Part shown: positions 1 to 9,793 of the stretch, piece by piece
Layout of the letters: every line of letters starts with the position of its first letter
Position numbering within the stretch: position 1 is the stretch's first letter
Origin: Carideicomes alvinocaridis
Lineage (GTDB): Bacteria; Pseudomonadota; Alphaproteobacteria; Rhodobacterales; Rhodobacteraceae
DNA length: 64,000 nucleotides
Direction: 5' to 3'
Assembly: GCA_005473895.2 (NCBI GenBank)
Contig: SRJI02000006.1
Location: 94,095 to 158,094 of the forward strand
Notes under the pieces: generated by a model
The model's input: only the letters and a program-made list of their open reading frames with translations
What the model was told of the DNA's origin: nothing
Database searches by the model: none
Translations under genes and position numbers: made by a program

Positions 1-300
1 GCGCTTGGCGGCGACGCCCTCCATGACGTTGCCGCGCACGTCGAGCGCGGGGTCGAGCTCGGGCTCCTGCGGCAGGTAGCCCACCTTGGCGCCGGTCGCG
101 GCCCAGGCCTCGCCCGAGAAATCCTTGTCGAGACCGGCCATGATGCGCAGCAGGGTCGATTTACCGGCGCCGTTGGCGCCCACGACGCCGATCTTCACGC
201 CCGGCAGGAAGGACAGGCGGATGTTCTCGAAGGTCTTCTTGCCGCCCGGATAGGTCTTGGAGACGCCATCCATGTGATACACGTACTGGTAGGATGCCAT
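1..300 (-). CDS. ettA: Energy-dependent translational throttle protein EttA (ABC-F ATPase), N-terminal part
   Basis: This is the first 100 residues of an ABC-F ATPase, a soluble ribosome-associated protein that gates early elongation according to the ATP/ADP state. The opening MASYQYVYHMDGVSKTYPGG is characteristic of EttA. A Walker A motif GANGAGKST lies at residues 41-49 and a Q-loop YLPQEPEL near residue 75. The ATG is at 298-300 on the minus strand. The gene runs off the left edge, so the second ATPase domain is not visible. EttA is preferred over other ABC-F members because of the N-terminus; the family call is very secure. Confidence 0.93.
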   Translation of the reverse strand, partial: MASYQYVYHMDGVSKTYPGGKKTFENIRLSFLPGVKIGVVGANGAGKSTLLRIMAGLDKDFSGEAWAATGAKVGYLPQEPELDPALDVRGNVMEGVAAKR

Positions 301-477
301 GGTCGGACTCCGCTGGAATAAGGTTCGCGCATCCATAAGCCCAAGGGCTTCCATGTTCAAACGGGATATGGGCCCAGTATCGGATCATGCGGGGGATGCT
401 TGCGTCCTGGCGCTCACCCTACGGGGCGATCATCGGACGCGGCCCGGACGCCCGCGGCACAGAGACCGGACCGCACG

Positions 478-512
478 AAAAAACGCGCCGCCCCCTTGAA
501 GGGGACGACGCG
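478..512 (-). terminator. Intrinsic terminator of the DUF4168 gene
   Basis: Read leftward, the sequence forms a long GC-rich hairpin whose centre is CCCCTTCAAGGGG, immediately followed by a run of six T (positions 483-478). It lies about 50 bases past the stop of the leftward gene at 563-1081, in the correct orientation for a Rho-independent terminator. Confidence 0.8.
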
Positions 513-515
513 TCT

Positions 516-529
516 GGGGGGGGGGGGGG
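516..529. repeat. Homopolymer of 14 G
   Basis: An uninterrupted tract of 14 G on the plus strand sits between the terminator hairpin and the stop codon of the DUF4168 gene. Such tracts slip during replication and are also prone to sequencing length error. It lies outside any reading frame, so no phase-variable gene is implied. Confidence 0.9.
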
Positions 530-562
530 TGTGGCGGCGTTGAGCGCCGCCACGAAACAGGC

Positions 563-1081
563 TCAGCCCTCGTCGGTGCTGTCCTGCATCTCGGATTGCT
601 GGGCGCGGGCCATCTCGACGATGCGCGCGCTCAGGTCCTCGTCCTTCTGCGCGGCCTCGCCGATCTCGTTGAACGTCTCCACGTCCATGCCCTCGACCGC
701 CTCGATGGCGGCGATCATCTCGGACTGCGCCTCCTCGGCCAGCGCCTGCTGGTCCTCGGGCGTCTCTGCCGACTGGATGCGCGGGGTGTAGGAGCGGCGC
801 ACGTTGCTGATCTCCATCGCCGCGGTGACGAAGGTTTCGAGCTCCTCGTCGGTGTAATCCCCGGCGGAGGCCTGCGCGGACTGCCCGTCGGCGTCGTCCT
901 GCGCGGTCCCGGCGGTGCCGTCCTGGGCCATGTCGCTGCTGCCGTCCTGGGTCATCTCGGACGTGCTGCCCTGGGTCATGTCACCGGAGCTGTCGGCCGA
1001 TTGGGCGAGCACCGGGGCCACGGGTGCCGCCACGAGACCCAGCACCATGGTGGAGCCGAGAAGCGTCTTGCGAAGGGTCAT
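563..1081 (-). CDS. Exported DUF4168 domain protein
   Basis: A 172-residue protein with a signal peptide (MTLRKTLLGSTMVLGLVAAP, cleavage expected after VLAQ). A low-complexity linker follows, made of degenerate eight- to nine-residue units of the form SSxMxQDG. The C-terminal half (about residues 75-165, beginning YTDEELETFVTAAMEI) matches the helical DUF4168 family. The ATG at 1081 is chosen over a longer upstream start because a GGAAGA ribosome site sits just ahead of it and because it begins the signal peptide. The function of DUF4168 proteins is unknown; a periplasmic location is inferred from the signal. The gene stands alone and ends at a strong hairpin terminator. Confidence 0.85.
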   Translation of the reverse strand: MTLRKTLLGSTMVLGLVAAPVAPVLAQSADSSGDMTQGSTSEMTQDGSSDMAQDGTAGTAQDDADGQSAQASAGDYTDEELETFVTAAMEISNVRRSYTPRIQSAETPEDQQALAEEAQSEMIAAIEAVEGMDVETFNEIGEAAQKDEDLSARIVEMARAQQSEMQDSTDEG

Positions 1082-1371
1082 GTCTCTTCCTTTCCGTCTC
1101 TCTGCCACGGGATGATCCCGCCGCTTGACCCGCACCTAAGATCCATGTGGCGGCGTTCAACCACCCCCATGGGCCGCGCCGGGCCGGGACGGCGGCGCCT
1201 TGCCGGGATGGCCCCGCCCCGGCGGCGGCGCCCCGCCCGCCCGTGGCGACCGGCGGAACCCCGCGAATGTGCCGCCTCTCCAGCCGTTTCTTGCCAATGA
1301 CAGGGGGCGCTCCATCTAGTAGCATGACGCCCATGCGGCGCGTCTCCCGCAGGCAACATGACAGGACCGAC

Positions 1372-1593
1372 ATGCCCACTCTGGACGACATCCTCTCCTC
1401 CATGAACACCCCGGTGGAGCGCGACCCCCGCGCCGCCGGCGACGCATCCGGAGAGCGGCCGAAGAACCCGGCGGAGACCAAGGCCGACCGCACCGACCGC
1501 GCCGCCCGCGAGATCCTCTCCGCGGAAAAGACCGCGCGCGACGAGGCCACCGCACGGCTGCGCGCCGCCCGGCTGCAACGCGACAAGGGCTGA
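1372..1593 (+). CDS. Small hydrophilic hypothetical protein
   Basis: A 73-residue protein beginning MPTLDDILSSMNTPVERDP. It is very rich in Lys, Arg, Glu, Asp and Ala, with a C-terminal half predicted helical (REILSAEKTARDEATARLRA). AGGA lies five bases before the ATG at 1372; in-frame ATGs further upstream lack such a site. There is no membrane segment or signal peptide. The amino-acid pattern and start site look like a real small gene, but no function is recognised. Confidence 0.6.
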   Translation: MPTLDDILSSMNTPVERDPRAAGDASGERPKNPAETKADRTDRAAREILSAEKTARDEATARLRAARLQRDKG

Positions 1594-1802
1594 GCCCCTC
1601 CCCGGGGCGGTCCGCTCCGGGGCCTCGCCCTGCCCCCACCGGAATCACTTGCATTCTGCTGCAAAGGCTGACATGTATCGCGAGCTTACGATCTTCTCTC
1701 GACCTTCTGTTTTCCCGCAACGGCACTCAGTCTTTCGATACGGACGTGACTTTGCCGGGCTGCCGCATGTTGCGGGCAGCGCAAACCAGAAGGAATTTTC
1801 AC

Positions 1803-2009
1803 ATGGCCAATGGCACCGTGAAATGGTTCAACGCAACCAAAGGCTTCGGCTTCATCGCACCTGAAACCGGTGGCAAGGACGTCTTCGTCCACATCTCCGC
1901 CGTGGAACGTGCCGGCCTGCAGGGCCTGAACGACGACCAGAAGGTCACCTACGACGTGGAAGCCGGCCGCGACGGCCGCGAGAGCGCGACCAACATCGCC
2001 CTCGCCTGA
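1803..2009 (+). CDS. cspA: Cold-shock domain protein (CspA family)
   Basis: A 68-residue single cold-shock domain that binds single-stranded RNA and DNA as a nucleic-acid chaperone. The RNP1-like motif is KGFGFIAPE (residues 13-21) and the RNP2-like motif is VFVHISAVE (27-35). The length is normal for the family. AAGGAATTTTC precedes the ATG at 1803. The preceding 100 bases are AT-richer than their surroundings and could form a long 5' leader, which is common for csp genes. A hairpin terminator follows at 2051-2070. Alphaproteobacteria carry several csp paralogues, so the exact paralogue is not assigned. Confidence 0.93.
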   Translation: MANGTVKWFNATKGFGFIAPETGGKDVFVHISAVERAGLQGLNDDQKVTYDVEAGRDGRESATNIALA

Positions 2010-2050
2010 GCCGATCGCCCAGCGATCCCGCCGGCCCTGCCGGTCTGCTG

Positions 2051-2080
2051 CGCCGCCCCCCGGGGCGGCGTTTCGCGTTT
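2051..2080 (+). terminator. Terminator after cspA
   Basis: A perfect nine-base-pair stem, CGCCGCCCC with GGGGCGGCG, is followed by TTTCGCGTTT. It starts 41 bases after the cspA stop. Confidence 0.8.
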
Positions 2081-2200
2081 CGGCCCCATGCCGGCCGATG
2101 CGCGGGGACTCACCCATTTGTCAGGCGGGTGATCTTTGACTTCCTCCCCGATCGTGCCAATCTCAGGCTCAAAGACAGGCAAATATCGAGGAGATCACTC

Positions 2201-2776
2201 ATGATCGACCGCCGCGCCCTCCTGACCGGCGCCGCCGCCTTGCTGGCCGCGCCGCAGATCGTTTCGGCCCAGACCGCAAGCGACGGAGGCTTCCAGCTCG
2301 CGCCCGAACTCCAGCCGCAGATGGTCCGCGTCCGCCAGCAATACGCGCCGGGACAGATTTTCGTCCTGCCGCGCAGCCACTTCCTCTATCACATCACCGA
2401 GCCCGGGCTCGCCCGGCGCTACGGCGTGGGCGTCGGCAAGGCCGGGCTCGATTTCCAGGGCGAGGCGGTGATCCAGGTCAAGAAGGAATGGCCCACCTGG
2501 CGCCCCACCGACGAGATGATCGAACGCTCGCCCGAGGCCTACGGCAAGTTCAAGGACAGCGATTACGTCCAGCCCGGCGGCCCCAGCAACCCGCTCGGCG
2601 CGCGGGCGCTCTACCTCTTCAAGAATGGCCGCGACACCTATTACCGCATCCATGGCACGACCGAGCCGCAAAGCATCGGGCGCTCGGTCTCCAATGGCTG
2701 CATCCGCATGCTCAACGCCCATGTGAAGGAGCTGTACGAGCAGGTGCCCGTCGGCACCAAGGTCACGGTGTTCTGA
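2201..2776 (+). CDS. L,D-transpeptidase (YkuD domain), exported
   Basis: A 191-residue protein with an N-terminal export signal, MIDRRALLTGAAALLAAPQI, possibly of Tat type because of the RR. A YkuD catalytic domain follows. The signature is present near the C-terminus: HGTTEP, then SNGCIRML with the catalytic Cys. These periplasmic enzymes form 3-3 peptidoglycan cross-links or attach proteins to peptidoglycan. GAGGAGATCACTC precedes the ATG at 2201; the frame is open further upstream but lacks a comparable ribosome site. It is transcribed alone. The substrate (cross-linking or protein anchoring) cannot be decided. Confidence 0.9.
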   Translation: MIDRRALLTGAAALLAAPQIVSAQTASDGGFQLAPELQPQMVRVRQQYAPGQIFVLPRSHFLYHITEPGLARRYGVGVGKAGLDFQGEAVIQVKKEWPTWRPTDEMIERSPEAYGKFKDSDYVQPGGPSNPLGARALYLFKNGRDTYYRIHGTTEPQSIGRSVSNGCIRMLNAHVKELYEQVPVGTKVTVF

Positions 2777-2878
2777 GCGCCACAGCCAGCGGCGTCTTCT
2801 TGCCCACACGCCCCGCCCGGGTAGCGACCGCCCGGCCGGGGCGGCTATGGTGACAACCATGGGGCGCAAGAGGGCGGC

Positions 2879-4045
2879 ATGACCGAATTCGACATCGTGG
2901 TGATCGGCTCCGGCCCGGCCGGGGCCGCGGCGGCGACCACTGCCGCGCGCGCCGGGCTGCGGGTCGCGCTGGTCGACCGTCATGTCTTTCCCCGCGACAA
3001 GCTCTGCGGCGGCGGGGTCACGGGCCGGGCGCTGACCGCCTACCGCGAGATCTTCGGCGCCGAGCCGCCCGAGCTGGACCGCAAGACGCGCTTCACCTTC
3101 CATGCCCATGGCCAGCACCTCGCCGATCTCGAGGACATGCCGGCCATGTACATGACCACCCGGCTGTCGCTGGACAACGCGATGCATGCGGCCGCCTGCG
3201 CCGCCGGCGCCCTCCCCTTGCAGGACCGCTTCGCGGGCTTCGACGAGGCCACCGGGACGGTCACCCTGAAATCGGGCCGAACCCTCACCTGCCGGCTGCT
3301 GATCGGCGCCGACAGCGTCAAGAGCGCGGTGGGCCGGGCCCTGTTCGGCCGCAGCTTCGATCCCGGCCGCATCGGCTTCGCGCTGGAAACGGAAGCCCCG
3401 CCCATCGCCCCCGACGCCCCCGTCCGGATCGATTTCGGCGCCGCCGACTGGGGCTATGGCTGGCATTTCCCGAAAAGCGGCACGACCACCATCGGCGTCG
3501 GCGGCATCCAGTCGCGCAACCCGGACATGAGCACCGCGATGCGCCGCTATCTCGACCTGTTCGGGATCGGTGCGGAGGCGAAGATCAAGGGCCACCACCT
3601 GCCCTTCGGCGACGTGCGCCGCCGGCCCGGGCGGGGCCGCGTCCTGCTGTGCGGTGACGCGGCGGGGCTGGTGGACCCGATCACCGGCGAAGGCATCGGC
3701 CACGCCCTGCGCAGCGGCGCCATGGCGGCCGAGGCGGCCCGCGAGGCGCTGGAGGCCGGCCGCCCGGAGACCGCGCTTGCCCTCTACACCGCGCGGCTGC
3801 GCCCCATCCACCGCGACCTGCGGCTCGCCCGGCGTATCCGCTGGCTGCTGTTCTCGCCGGTGATGCGTCGGCTCTTCATCCGCGCCTTCCGGGGCACCGG
3901 CGGGCTGCGCCACGACTACATGCGCCTGCTGGCCGGAGAGATCGACTATCCGCAGCTCACCTCGCGGCTGCTGCGGCGCCTGCCCTCGTTCCTTTGGCGC
4001 GGCCTGAAACCGGCTCTGCCACAAAGGCGCAAGACATCGCCTTAG
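2879..4045 (+). CDS. Geranylgeranyl reductase family FAD-dependent oxidoreductase
   Basis: A 388-residue flavoprotein of the geranylgeranyl reductase / ChlP-like group. The N-terminal dinucleotide fold is IVVIGSGPAGAAAATTAARA (residues 5-24), followed by the family motif PRDKLCGGGVT. A second FAD motif, LLCGDAAGLVDPITGEGIGHA, lies near residue 260. Members reduce isoprenoid double bonds of geranylgeranyl groups, quinones or lipids. No bacteriochlorophyll or carotenoid genes are adjacent, so a role in photosynthesis is not supported here. The ATG at 2879 has AGAGGGCGGC ahead of it. The family is secure and the substrate unknown. Confidence 0.85.
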   Translation: MTEFDIVVIGSGPAGAAAATTAARAGLRVALVDRHVFPRDKLCGGGVTGRALTAYREIFGAEPPELDRKTRFTFHAHGQHLADLEDMPAMYMTTRLSLDNAMHAAACAAGALPLQDRFAGFDEATGTVTLKSGRTLTCRLLIGADSVKSAVGRALFGRSFDPGRIGFALETEAPPIAPDAPVRIDFGAADWGYGWHFPKSGTTTIGVGGIQSRNPDMSTAMRRYLDLFGIGAEAKIKGHHLPFGDVRRRPGRGRVLLCGDAAGLVDPITGEGIGHALRSGAMAAEAAREALEAGRPETALALYTARLRPIHRDLRLARRIRWLLFSPVMRRLFIRAFRGTGGLRHDYMRLLAGEIDYPQLTSRLLRRLPSFLWRGLKPALPQRRKTSP

Positions 4046-4187
4046 AAATTCGCGCAGTGAGCCACATTCCTGCCCGATTTCTATTCTTTAACGATTGGAC
4101 GTTAGGCTCGCAGGGGCCGAGCTAGACAGAAACGAAACAAATCGCACCAGGACGCGTTGTTCCGGTAGCCGATGAAAGGCTGGTGAC

Positions 4188-4403
4188 ATGGCATTGGTTG
4201 CATTCCTGATAGGCGGCGTTATCGGAGTGTTCTCCGCAATCGTCGGCCTGTTCTTCGGCCTCTCCCTTCTTTCCTGCTTCGGACTCTACATGGCCGTCGC
4301 CACCGTGGTGCCGCTGATCCTGATCTTCAGCGTCCGGCACGACGATACCGGCCCGAAGGAACGCGACCACGTGAATGGCCGCATGCGCACTCAATCCGCC
4401 TGA
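4188..4403 (+). CDS. Small membrane protein of unknown function
   Basis: A 71-residue protein with two hydrophobic segments (about residues 2-20 and 24-47) separated only by a short loop, followed by a charged cytoplasmic-type tail, SVRHDDTGPKERDHVNGRM. It has GGTGAC immediately before the ATG and a hairpin terminator downstream at 4501. No family is recognised. The transmembrane prediction is by eye. Confidence 0.6.
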   Translation: MALVAFLIGGVIGVFSAIVGLFFGLSLLSCFGLYMAVATVVPLILIFSVRHDDTGPKERDHVNGRMRTQSA

Positions 4404-4500
4404 CCCCGGCCCCGCCGCCCTGGCATTGGGCGGCCCGATTGCGTGGCGCAGACAACTCCGAAAAACATACGGTAACGCACCGATAGCTTGTCGAGCATGA

Positions 4501-4533
4501 AGGACCCCGCCCCTCGCGGGGTCCTGTTCATTT
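4501..4533 (+). terminator. Terminator between the 4188 gene and valS
   Basis: A perfect ten-base-pair stem, AGGACCCCGC with GCGGGGTCCT, and a five-base loop are followed by GTTCATTT. The same stem sequence is reused after phyR at 41162. It lies between convergent genes and may act in both directions. Confidence 0.75.
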
Positions 4534-4628
4534 CGGCTGCCTGATGTGGCGGGAGCGGTGCCCACGGGCAAGGCGCGCCTTACCCATGGGTAATGTTATC
4601 GCGGGATGGTACAACTCATAAGGGTATC

Positions 4629-7600
4629 CTACCCCAGCTCCGACAGCCGCGCATGGGCGGCCTGCAGCGCCGCCGCCTCTTCCTGCTTGGCGGTCAGCAG
4701 CTCGCGCGTCTCCTCCACCACGTCGTCGGGGGCGCTTTCGACGAATTTCGGGTTGTTCAGCCGCCCTTCCAGCCCGCGCATGTCCTTGGCGAGCTTGTCG
4801 AGCGACTTTTCCAGCCGGGCCTTTTCCTCGGCCACGTCGATGATCCCCTCGAGCGGCAGGCCGAAGCTGGCCCCGCCCACGGCGATGGTGGCCGAGCCCT
4901 TGGGCATCGCCCGCGCCTCTTCCAGCGCCTCGACCCGGGCCAGCCGCTTGATCAGCGCCTCGTTGCGGGCAAAGGCCGCCTTCTGATCCTTGGTCCAGTC
5001 CGTCACCACGAGGTTGACGTGCAGCCCCGCGGGCACGTGCATCTGCGCCCGGACGGAGCGGATTTCCTCGATGAGCTGGATCACCCAGTTCATCTCCGCA
5101 TCCGCGGCCGGGTCCACCAGCTCGGCGCCGTAGCTGGGCCAGTCGGAATGGATCAGCATCTTGTCGCGGGTGCCCAGGCCCTCCCACAGCTCTTCGGTGA
5201 TGAAGGGCATGATCGGGTGCAGCATCAGCAGGCACTGGTCGATGACCCAGGCCATGGTCGCGCGGGTCTCGGCCTGCGCGGATGCGTCGGTGCCCGAGAG
5301 CAGCGGCTTGGAGAATTCGACGTACCAGTCGCAGACCTTGCCCCAGACGAACCGGTAGAGCGCGTTCGCGGCATCGTCGAAGCGGAAGGCGTCGAGCGCC
5401 GCGTCCACCTCTTCGCGGACCTTGGCCGTCTCGCCGACGATCCAGCGGTTCACCGTCTCCGTCGGCTGCGGCACCGTGCCGTCCGAACCGGCGGCCTCGT
5501 TCATCTCGGCAAAGCGCGCGGCATTCCAGAGCTTGGTGCCGAAATTCCGATAGCCCGCAATGCGTTGCGTGGACAACTTCAAGTCCCGTCCCATGGCCGC
5601 CATGGCCGTGAGCGTGAAGCGCACCGCGTCCGCGCCGTATTCGTCGATCAGCTCCAGCGGGTCGAGCACGTTGCCCAGAGACTTCGACATCTTCTTGCCC
5701 TTCTCGTCGCGGACGAGCGCATGGACATAGACCGTGTCGAAGGGTTTCTCGCCCACCACGGCGTATTGCATCATCATCATCCGGGCGACCCAGAAGAAGA
5801 TGATGTCGAAGCCGGTGATCAGCACCGAGGTGGGGAAGTATTTCTGCAGCTCCGGCGTCTGCTCGGGCCAGCCCAGCGTGCCGATGGGCCAGAGCCCGGA
5901 GGAGAACCAGGTGTCCAGCACGTCGGGATCGCGCCAGACCGGGTAGACGAGCTGCGTCGGGTCCTGCGTGACGTTGTACTGCGCGAGGCTTTCGGCCAGG
6001 GCGTGGATCGCGGCGGCCTTGTCCTCCACCTCGATGACGCGGGCATGGTCGATGGGCGTGGGCGTGTCGGCCAGCTCCAGCCGGAAGGCATCGACGACAC
6101 CCTCGAAATCGGCGGCGCAGTGATGGACCTCGCCCGCATGGACCATGTGGTCCTTGATCAGCAGTTCGCCCAGCTCCACCGCGTCGAGCGCGCCGTCGCC
6201 CTCCTGGTCGCGGAAATCGGGCGCCGAGAGGTCCAGCCCGTACCAGACGGGGATCTGGTGCCCCCACCATAGCTGGCGCGAGATGCACCAGGGCTCGATA
6301 TTCTCCAGCCAGTGGAAATAGACCTTGGCGTCGCGCTCGGGCAGGATGCGGGTGTCGCCGTTGCGGACGGCGTCCAGCGCGGGGCCCACGATCTTGTCGG
6401 TGTCCACGAACCACTGGTCAGTCAGCATCGGCTCGATCACCACCTTGGAGCGGTCGCCGAAGGGCTGCATGATCGGCTTGGCCTCGACCAGCGGCACGAG
6501 GCTTTCCTCCTCCACCCGGTCTTCGCCCCCCTCTTCGGGGGCCAGCGGCGTGCGGGCCGCCTTGCCGAGCCGCGGGTCGCTTTCCTGGGTCATCACCGCG
6601 AGGCCCTCTGCGGTGATCTGCTCCACCACGCGCTCGCGCGCCTCGAACCGGTCGAGCCCGCGCAGGTCGTCGGGCACGAGGTTGATCGCGTCGGCCTCGT
6701 CCACGCTCAGGCTGCGCTCGCCACGGGCCACCTCGAGCGCGGTCTCGGCGGCCTCGGCATAGGGCTTGCCGTCGCTGCGCATGGTGCCGGTGGTGTCCAT
6801 CAGCCGGTACATCGGGATGCCACCGCGGCGCGCCACCTGGTAGTCGTTGAAATCATGCGCGCCGGTGATCTTCACCGCGCCCGAGCCGAAGCTGGGATCG
6901 GGATATTCATCGGTGATGATCGGGATCAGGCGGCGATGTTCCTTGGGCCCCACCGGGATCTCGCAGAGCTGGCCCACGATGGGCGCATAGCGTTCGTCCG
7001 AGGGATGCACCGCCACGGCGCCGTCGCCCAGCATCGTCTCGGGCCGGGTGGTGGCGATGGAGATATAATCGCGCTCCTCCTCGAAGAGCACGTTCCCCTC
7101 CTCGTCCTTCTCCACGTAAGTGTAGGTGGCGCCGCCGGCGAGCGGGTACTTGAAGTGCCACATGTGGCCCGGCGTCTCCACGTTCTCGACCTCGAGGTCG
7201 GAGATCGCGGTCTCGAAATGCGGGTCCCAGTTGACCAGCCGCTTGCCGCGGTAGATCAGGCCCTTCTCGTACATGTCGACGAAGACCTTGATCACCGCGT
7301 CGTGGAAGTTGCCCTCTTCCCCGGCGGGCGCACCCGGCGCGCCAGACATGGTGAAGGCGTTGCGCGACCAGTCGAGCGAGGCGCCGAGGCGGCGCAGCTG
7401 GGACATGATGGTGCCGCCGGACTGGCTCTTCCACTCCCAGACCTTTTCGAGGAAGGCCTCGCGCCCCATCTCGCGGCGGGTGACGTTGCCTTCCTTGGCC
7501 AGTTCACGCTCCACCACCATCTGGGTGGCGATGCCCGCATGGTCCTGCCCGGGCTGCCAGAGCGTGTCGTGGCCGCGCATCCGGTGCCAGCGGACGAGGA

Positions 7601-7793
7601 TGTCCTGCAGCGTGTTGTTGAAGGCATGGCCCATATGCAGCGAGCCGGTCACGTTGGGTGGCGGGATCATGATCGAGAAGGTCTCGGCCCCCGGCCGGGC
7701 ATTGGCGCCCGCGCGGAAGGCGCCTGCCTCTTCCCATTTCGCGTAGAGCCGCGGCTCGGCGTCTTTGGCGTCGAAGGTCTTGTCCATGGCCAT
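4629..7793 (-). CDS. valS: Valine--tRNA ligase
   Basis: This class I aminoacyl-tRNA synthetase of 1054 residues charges tRNA-Val with valine and edits mischarged threonine. The HIGH-type motif is HMGH at residues 53-56, after PPPNVTGSL. The KMSKS motif is near residue 701 within [15 protein letters not shown]. The C-terminal tRNA-binding coiled coil is visible from [17 protein letters not shown] to the end. The start at 7793 ([11 protein letters not shown]) is chosen because homology begins there; MDKTF at 7787 is an alternative, and neither has a strong ribosome site. The upstream open frame is GC-rich noncoding sequence. Confidence 0.96.
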   Translation of the reverse strand: MAMDKTFDAKDAEPRLYAKWEEAGAFRAGANARPGAETFSIMIPPPNVTGSLHMGHAFNNTLQDILVRWHRMRGHDTLWQPGQDHAGIATQMVVERELAKEGNVTRREMGREAFLEKVWEWKSQSGGTIMSQLRRLGASLDWSRNAFTMSGAPGAPAGEEGNFHDAVIKVFVDMYEKGLIYRGKRLVNWDPHFETAISDLEVENVETPGHMWHFKYPLAGGATYTYVEKDEEGNVLFEEERDYISIATTRPETMLGDGAVAVHPSDERYAPIVGQLCEIPVGPKEHRRLIPIITDEYPDPSFGSGAVKITGAHDFNDYQVARRGGIPMYRLMDTTGTMRSDGKPYAEAAETALEVARGERSLSVDEADAINLVPDDLRGLDRFEARERVVEQITAEGLAVMTQESDPRLGKAARTPLAPEEGGEDRVEEESLVPLVEAKPIMQPFGDRSKVVIEPMLTDQWFVDTDKIVGPALDAVRNGDTRILPERDAKVYFHWLENIEPWCISRQLWWGHQIPVWYGLDLSAPDFRDQEGDGALDAVELGELLIKDHMVHAGEVHHCAADFEGVVDAFRLELADTPTPIDHARVIEVEDKAAAIHALAESLAQYNVTQDPTQLVYPVWRDPDVLDTWFSSGLWPIGTLGWPEQTPELQKYFPTSVLITGFDIIFFWVARMMMMQYAVVGEKPFDTVYVHALVRDEKGKKMSKSLGNVLDPLELIDEYGADAVRFTLTAMAAMGRDLKLSTQRIAGYRNFGTKLWNAARFAEMNEAAGSDGTVPQPTETVNRWIVGETAKVREEVDAALDAFRFDDAANALYRFVWGKVCDWYVEFSKPLLSGTDASAQAETRATMAWVIDQCLLMLHPIMPFITEELWEGLGTRDKMLIHSDWPSYGAELVDPAADAEMNWVIQLIEEIRSVRAQMHVPAGLHVNLVVTDWTKDQKAAFARNEALIKRLARVEALEEARAMPKGSATIAVGGASFGLPLEGIIDVAEEKARLEKSLDKLAKDMRGLEGRLNNPKFVESAPDDVVEETRELLTAKQEEAAALQAAHARLSELG

Positions 7794-8161
7794 CGGAAGG
7801 CATCCCGTCGCTCTGTTTTCCGGTCCCGATGCTCTACCCCCTGAAAGGCGCGAGGAAAAGGGCGGTTCGGGGGTGTGGCGGTCCGGTCCGGGGCTGCGGG
7901 CGCCTCGGGACGGGGTCGGCCCTTCGTACCGGAGGGCTCCCCGGACCGGAGCGGCGGCAGGGGGCGCTGCCCCCCGTCGCTTCGCTCCTCCCCCCGGAGT
8001 TTTTCGAGCAAGATGAAGAGGGAGCCGGGGGGGGGCGGGCGGCCGGGCGCGGGCCAAGCCATTCCGAAATTGCATGGCAGCTACCCATCTGCGCCGGTAC
8101 CGGCTGGTCGCGTTCCGCGATAGGGACGCACGGACAGATTCCCCGAGAAGCCGAGGTTTTC
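7794..8161. other. Gap between divergent valS and the sulP gene, holding a dispersed repeat
   Basis: These 368 bases contain no convincing gene. The promoters of valS and the SulP gene must lie here but no clear -35/-10 pair was identified. A copy of the dispersed intergenic repeat occupies about 7957-8024. Confidence 0.6.
7957..8024 (+). repeat. Dispersed intergenic repeat, copy 1
   Basis: It begins with the GC-rich arm AGGGGGCGCTGCCCCCCGTC, itself a hairpin, followed by GCTTCGCTCCTCCCCCCGG. It ends with a variant tail, TTTTTCGAGCAAGATGAAG, in place of the ATATTTATGG tail of the copies at 9943 and 17861. The arm is shared almost exactly with those two copies. Confidence 0.8.
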
Positions 8162-9793
8162 ATGAGCCGAGCCATGCTGGCCGCGCTGGCCAAACGTCTT
8201 GACGAGTCCGATCTCAGCCTCAAGCCGCAGGAAAAGCTGACCCCCGCGCGGATCCGCACCGAGCTTTTGTCGGGGCTGACCGTGGCGCTCGCGCTGGTGC
8301 CCGAGGCGGTGGCCTTTGCCTTCGTCGCAGGGGTGAACCCGCTGGTGGGGCTCTACGCGGCCTTCATCGTGGGGCTGGTCACCGCGCTGATCGGCGGCCG
8401 GCCAGGCATGATCTCGGGCGCGACCGGCGCGCTGGCGGTGGTGATGGTCAGCCTCGTGGCGCAGCACGGGGTGGAATACCTCTTCGCCACCGTGGTGCTG
8501 ATGGGGATCCTGCAGGTGATCGCCGGCGTCATGCGATGGGGCAAGTTCATCCGGTTGGTGCCGCACCCGGTGATGCTGGGCTTCGTCAACGGGCTGGCCA
8601 TCGTGATCTTCCTCGCGCAGCTGGGCCAGTTCAAGGTGCCCGGAAGCATGGAGAATACCGGCCACGGCGCGGGCGGCGGAGAATGGCTGCCCCTGCCCGA
8701 GCTCGCGCTCATGCTGGGGCTTGTGGCGCTGACCATGGGGATTATCTGGATCATGCCGCGGATCACCAGGGTGGTGCCCGCGCCGCTCATGGGGATCGCC
8801 GTGGTGGCGGGACTGGTCCTGGCCGTCGGGCTCGACGTGCCGACGGTGGGCGACCTGGCCTCCATCAAGGGCGGGCTGCCGGCCTTTCACGTGCCGATGG
8901 TGCCGCTCAACTGGGAGACGCTGGAGGTCATCCTGCCCTATTCGGTGATCCTCGCTGCCATCGGGTTGATCGAGTCGCTGCTGACGCTGAACCTCGTGGG
9001 CGAGATGACCGGCAAGCGCGGCGGCGCCAGCCAGGAATGCGTGGCGCAGGGCACCGCCAACATGATCACAGGCTTCTTCGGCGGCATGGGCGGCTGTGCC
9101 ATGATCGGCCAGTCGATGATCAACGTGAAATCCGGCGGACGCACGCGGATCGCCGGGGTGGCGGCGGCGCTGTTCCTGCTGGGCTTCATCCTCTGGGGCG
9201 CGCCGGTGATCGAGCGAATCCCGCTGGCGGCGCTGGTCGGCGTGATGTTCATGGTGGTGATCGGGACCTTTGCCTGGAACTCCTTCGCCATCCTGCGGCG
9301 GGTGCCGCTGGCCGATGCGCTGGTGATCGTGCTGGTCACGGTGGTCACCGTCTGGTCGGACCTCGCCGTGGCCGTGGTGGTGGGCGTCATCGTCTCGGCG
9401 CTGAACTACGCCTGGCAGAACGCGACGCGCATCCGGGCCAGCACCTACGTGACGCCCGAGGGGGCCAAGGTCTACCAGGTGACCGGGCCGCTCTTCTTCG
9501 GCTCGGCCGAGGGCTTCAACGAGCTCTTCGACCCGGCCGGCGACCCGTCGCTGGTGATCGTGGATTTCGCCGACAGCCGGGTGGCCGACCAGTCGGCGCT
9601 GAACGCGATCGAGGCGCTGGCCGCCAAGTACAATGCCGCCGGCAAGACCCTGCAGCTTCGTCACCTGTCACGCGACTGCCACCGGCTGCTGCGCAAGGCG
9701 GGCCAGCTCATGGTCGACAGCGCGGATGACCCGGATTACGAGATCGCCACCGACTACCATGTCCGCACCGGGGTCTTCGGCGCCGCCCACTGA
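8162..9793 (+). CDS. SulP family inorganic anion transporter with STAS domain
   Basis: A 543-residue inner-membrane transporter of the SLC26/SulP family. About the first 410 residues form the hydrophobic transport core, with the family signature LSGLTVALALVPEAVAFAFV near residues 38-57. A soluble C-terminal STAS domain covers about residues 430-530 (VIVDFADSRVADQSALNAIEAL). Substrates in the family include sulfate, bicarbonate and dicarboxylates; the sequence alone does not select among them. The ATG at 8162 is preceded by CCGAGG; MLAALAK four codons later is an alternative. It stands alone. Confidence 0.9.
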   Translation: MSRAMLAALAKRLDESDLSLKPQEKLTPARIRTELLSGLTVALALVPEAVAFAFVAGVNPLVGLYAAFIVGLVTALIGGRPGMISGATGALAVVMVSLVAQHGVEYLFATVVLMGILQVIAGVMRWGKFIRLVPHPVMLGFVNGLAIVIFLAQLGQFKVPGSMENTGHGAGGGEWLPLPELALMLGLVALTMGIIWIMPRITRVVPAPLMGIAVVAGLVLAVGLDVPTVGDLASIKGGLPAFHVPMVPLNWETLEVILPYSVILAAIGLIESLLTLNLVGEMTGKRGGASQECVAQGTANMITGFFGGMGGCAMIGQSMINVKSGGRTRIAGVAAALFLLGFILWGAPVIERIPLAALVGVMFMVVIGTFAWNSFAILRRVPLADALVIVLVTVVTVWSDLAVAVVVGVIVSALNYAWQNATRIRASTYVTPEGAKVYQVTGPLFFGSAEGFNELFDPAGDPSLVIVDFADSRVADQSALNAIEALAAKYNAAGKTLQLRHLSRDCHRLLRKAGQLMVDSADDPDYEIATDYHVRTGVFGAAH

